Below, in pieces: positions 6,236 through 7,639 of a stretch of DNA of 7,639 bases (position 1 is the stretch's first letter; each line of letters starts with the position of its first letter). Under the pieces are notes generated by a model, which did no database searches, was not told where the DNA came from, and worked only from the letters and a program-made list of their open reading frames with translations. Made by a program: the position numbers and the translations under genes. This DNA is from CAYJHC01 sp964370075 (lineage in GTDB: Bacteria > Bacillota > Clostridia > Peptostreptococcales > Anaerovoracaceae), in assembly GCA_964370075.1 (NCBI GenBank), contig CAYJHC010000083.1, forward strand, positions 1-7,639, read 5' to 3'.

Positions 6236-7639
6236 ATAATTTAGCTAGGATTATAGATATTGATGAAAACTCAGATGTTATTGTAGAGGGTGAATTAATT
6301 GAGCAACCTTTAAAATGGTGTTCTGTATCACTTTCAGAGGTATTGGAACGTGGAAAAAGACTTGAGGCAACTGTTTTCGATGTTGATGGCAGAAATGCAA
6401 GACAGATAATATCTAATTCATTATTCCCTGTAGTTAATATAGGTGGTGATAATGGTTTGACAACATCATTTACAGGGGCTAGATTTAAGCGAATTTGGTT
6501 GAAAAAATCTGATTATCCAATTTATCAACCATCAACAATCCTTGACATTAAACCTAGCCCAGATGGTTATATATCGCATTTAACTAAAACTAATATAGAT
6601 GCATTAAGAGTAAAAAAGGGGCAGATTCTGCTTACTTGTTCAGGAACAATAGGAAATGCCACTATAGTTTCTAAAACATTAGATAAGTGTATATTTAGTC
6701 ATGATTTATTGAGAATTAATTGCAATAATGACAGTGACATAGGGTTCATATACACTTATTTCAAAAGTGATATCGGCAATAAAATTTTATTAACTAATAG
6801 TTATGGAGCTGTTATCACACACATAGAGTCTGAACACTTGGGAGAAGTGCCTATACCTAATCCTCCAAACTCCATAAAGGAAAAAATACATAATCTTATA
6901 ATGCAATCATTTAAATTACGTGACCAATCAAATGATTTAATAAATAAAGCTGAAGAATTACTTATTAACGAACTTAACTTACCACCAATTGAGCAATTTG
7001 AGTTAGATTTACTCAATAAACAAAAAGATATACAAACTTATGGTGTTAAGCTAAGTGAAATTGCTGGTCGATTTGATGGTTCTTATCACGTGCCGATAGT
7101 TGATGCTATTGTAAATCACTTGAAACAATACGCTGAAGAAGTAACAACGGTTGGCGATGATCGAATTAGCAAAGATGTAATTTTACCCGGACGATTTAAG
7201 AGAGTATATGTTGAAAGCCATAATGGTGTTAAGTTCATAGGTGGAAAAGAGATTAATCAACTCAATCCTAGTTCTGAAAAATTTCTTTCTAAAAAAATAC
7301 ATTTAACACAATTGCAAGGAAGTTTAGGGATAAAAACAAACTCTATTTTGACACCAGCAAGAGGTTCATTAGGTGATGTGTCACTAGTTGCTAAACATTT
7401 TGTTGGTTGGGCTATTAGCGATAATATGATGCAGATAATGTCAATGGATAAAATTTGTGGCTATGTTTATATTTTTTTAAATACAGATTATGGCAAGGCT
7501 TTAATCAAAAGATTCACATACGGAGGTGTTGTAGATGCAATTGAGCCTTCACACATTAAAAGTGTGCAAATACCATTATTAAGAAATAAAGAGATACAAA
7601 AAGAAATCAATGACCTTGCACTTGAAGCTAACAAGAAAA
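6229..7639 (+). CDS. Specificity (S) subunit of the restriction-modification system, 3' end beyond window
   Basis: The frame is open from ATG 6229 to the window end (470 codons), preceded by AGGAGG at 6216-6221 with a 7-nt gap, and overlaps the methyltransferase stop. It has the two-lobed HsdS plan. The first target-recognition domain (about residues 28-212) contains GQILLTCSGTIGNA at 131-144 and ends in YGAVITHIESEHL (192-204). A conserved helix follows (about 216-250, rich in Lys, Glu and Leu). The second domain starts near 271, with NSILTPARGSLGD at 371-383 and YGGVVDAIEPSHI at 431-443, and the second helix begins at about 455. Matching motifs repeat at 239-240 residues, so the two halves are paralogous. 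Each lobe would read half of a bipartite recognition site. By the repeat period only some 15-30 residues should be missing. The target sequence cannot be read from the protein. Confidence 0.88.
   Translation, partial: MVDNLARIIDIDENSDVIVEGELIEQPLKWCSVSLSEVLERGKRLEATVFDVDGRNARQIISNSLFPVVNIGGDNGLTTSFTGARFKRIWLKKSDYPIYQPSTILDIKPSPDGYISHLTKTNIDALRVKKGQILLTCSGTIGNATIVSKTLDKCIFSHDLLRINCNNDSDIGFIYTYFKSDIGNKILLTNSYGAVITHIESEHLGEVPIPNPPNSIKEKIHNLIMQSFKLRDQSNDLINKAEELLINELNLPPIEQFELDLLNKQKDIQTYGVKLSEIAGRFDGSYHVPIVDAIVNHLKQYAEEVTTVGDDRISKDVILPGRFKRVYVESHNGVKFIGGKEINQLNPSSEKFLSKKIHLTQLQGSLGIKTNSILTPARGSLGDVSLVAKHFVGWAISDNMMQIMSMDKICGYVYIFLNTDYGKALIKRFTYGGVVDAIEPSHIKSVQIPLLRNKEIQKEINDLALEANKK

Noticed and set aside
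428..7016. Open frames on the minus strand (428-658, 1433-1717, 1949-2140, 2488-2703, 3282-3479, 3877-4077, 5332-5583, 6801-7016)
   Set aside because: Nearly all lie opposite well-supported + strand genes; those overlapping spacers cover the putative oriT or the operator. None resembles a known family, and their products read like antisense of the real proteins.

Overview
The window reads as part of an integrative conjugative or mobilizable element from an AT-rich Gram-positive bacterium, most likely a Clostridia-class Firmicute. The base composition is low in G+C, ribosome binding sites are strong AGGAGG types, and the gene order is helicase, MobC, small CD1845-type membrane protein, MobA/VirD2-type relaxase, then TnpV. 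I know this order from Tn1549/CTn-like elements of gut and oral Clostridia; that is recall, not a search. All supported genes lie on the + strand.

Positions 1-3328 hold the DNA-processing part. First comes the C-terminal end of a very large SNF2-type helicase. MobC follows with a 1-nt overlap. After a spacer with a 37-bp dyad, a 98-aa membrane protein has its own promoter and a strong intrinsic terminator. The MOBP-type relaxase starts only 15 nt after that terminator's U-tract. Positions 3329-3499 carry no gene but four inverted repeats, a G-rich tract and a large bulged hairpin with a possible nick motif. This is the best candidate for the origin of transfer (oriT).

Positions 3500-3880 encode TnpV, a small conserved protein of unknown function in clostridial mobile elements. 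From 3884 to the end runs a restriction-modification cargo cassette. It starts with a perfect 19-bp inverted repeat overlapping the -35 box of an extended -10 promoter. Next come an 85-aa XRE-type regulator, a 673-aa single-chain nuclease plus adenine methyltransferase, and a two-TRD specificity subunit cut by the window end. The three genes overlap by 8 and 7 nt, so they look like one autoregulated operon. The layout resembles helicase-free Type IIB/IIG systems (BcgI-like) more than classical Type I, but the downstream sequence is not visible and could hold a separate hsdR.

Taken together, MobC and the relaxase would nick oriT and start transfer, with the large helicase probably assisting DNA processing. 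If the nick lies where I propose, the restriction-modification operon enters the recipient before the relaxase genes. The regulator could then time modification and restriction in the new host. No CRISPR array, tRNA, rRNA or insertion sequence was seen.
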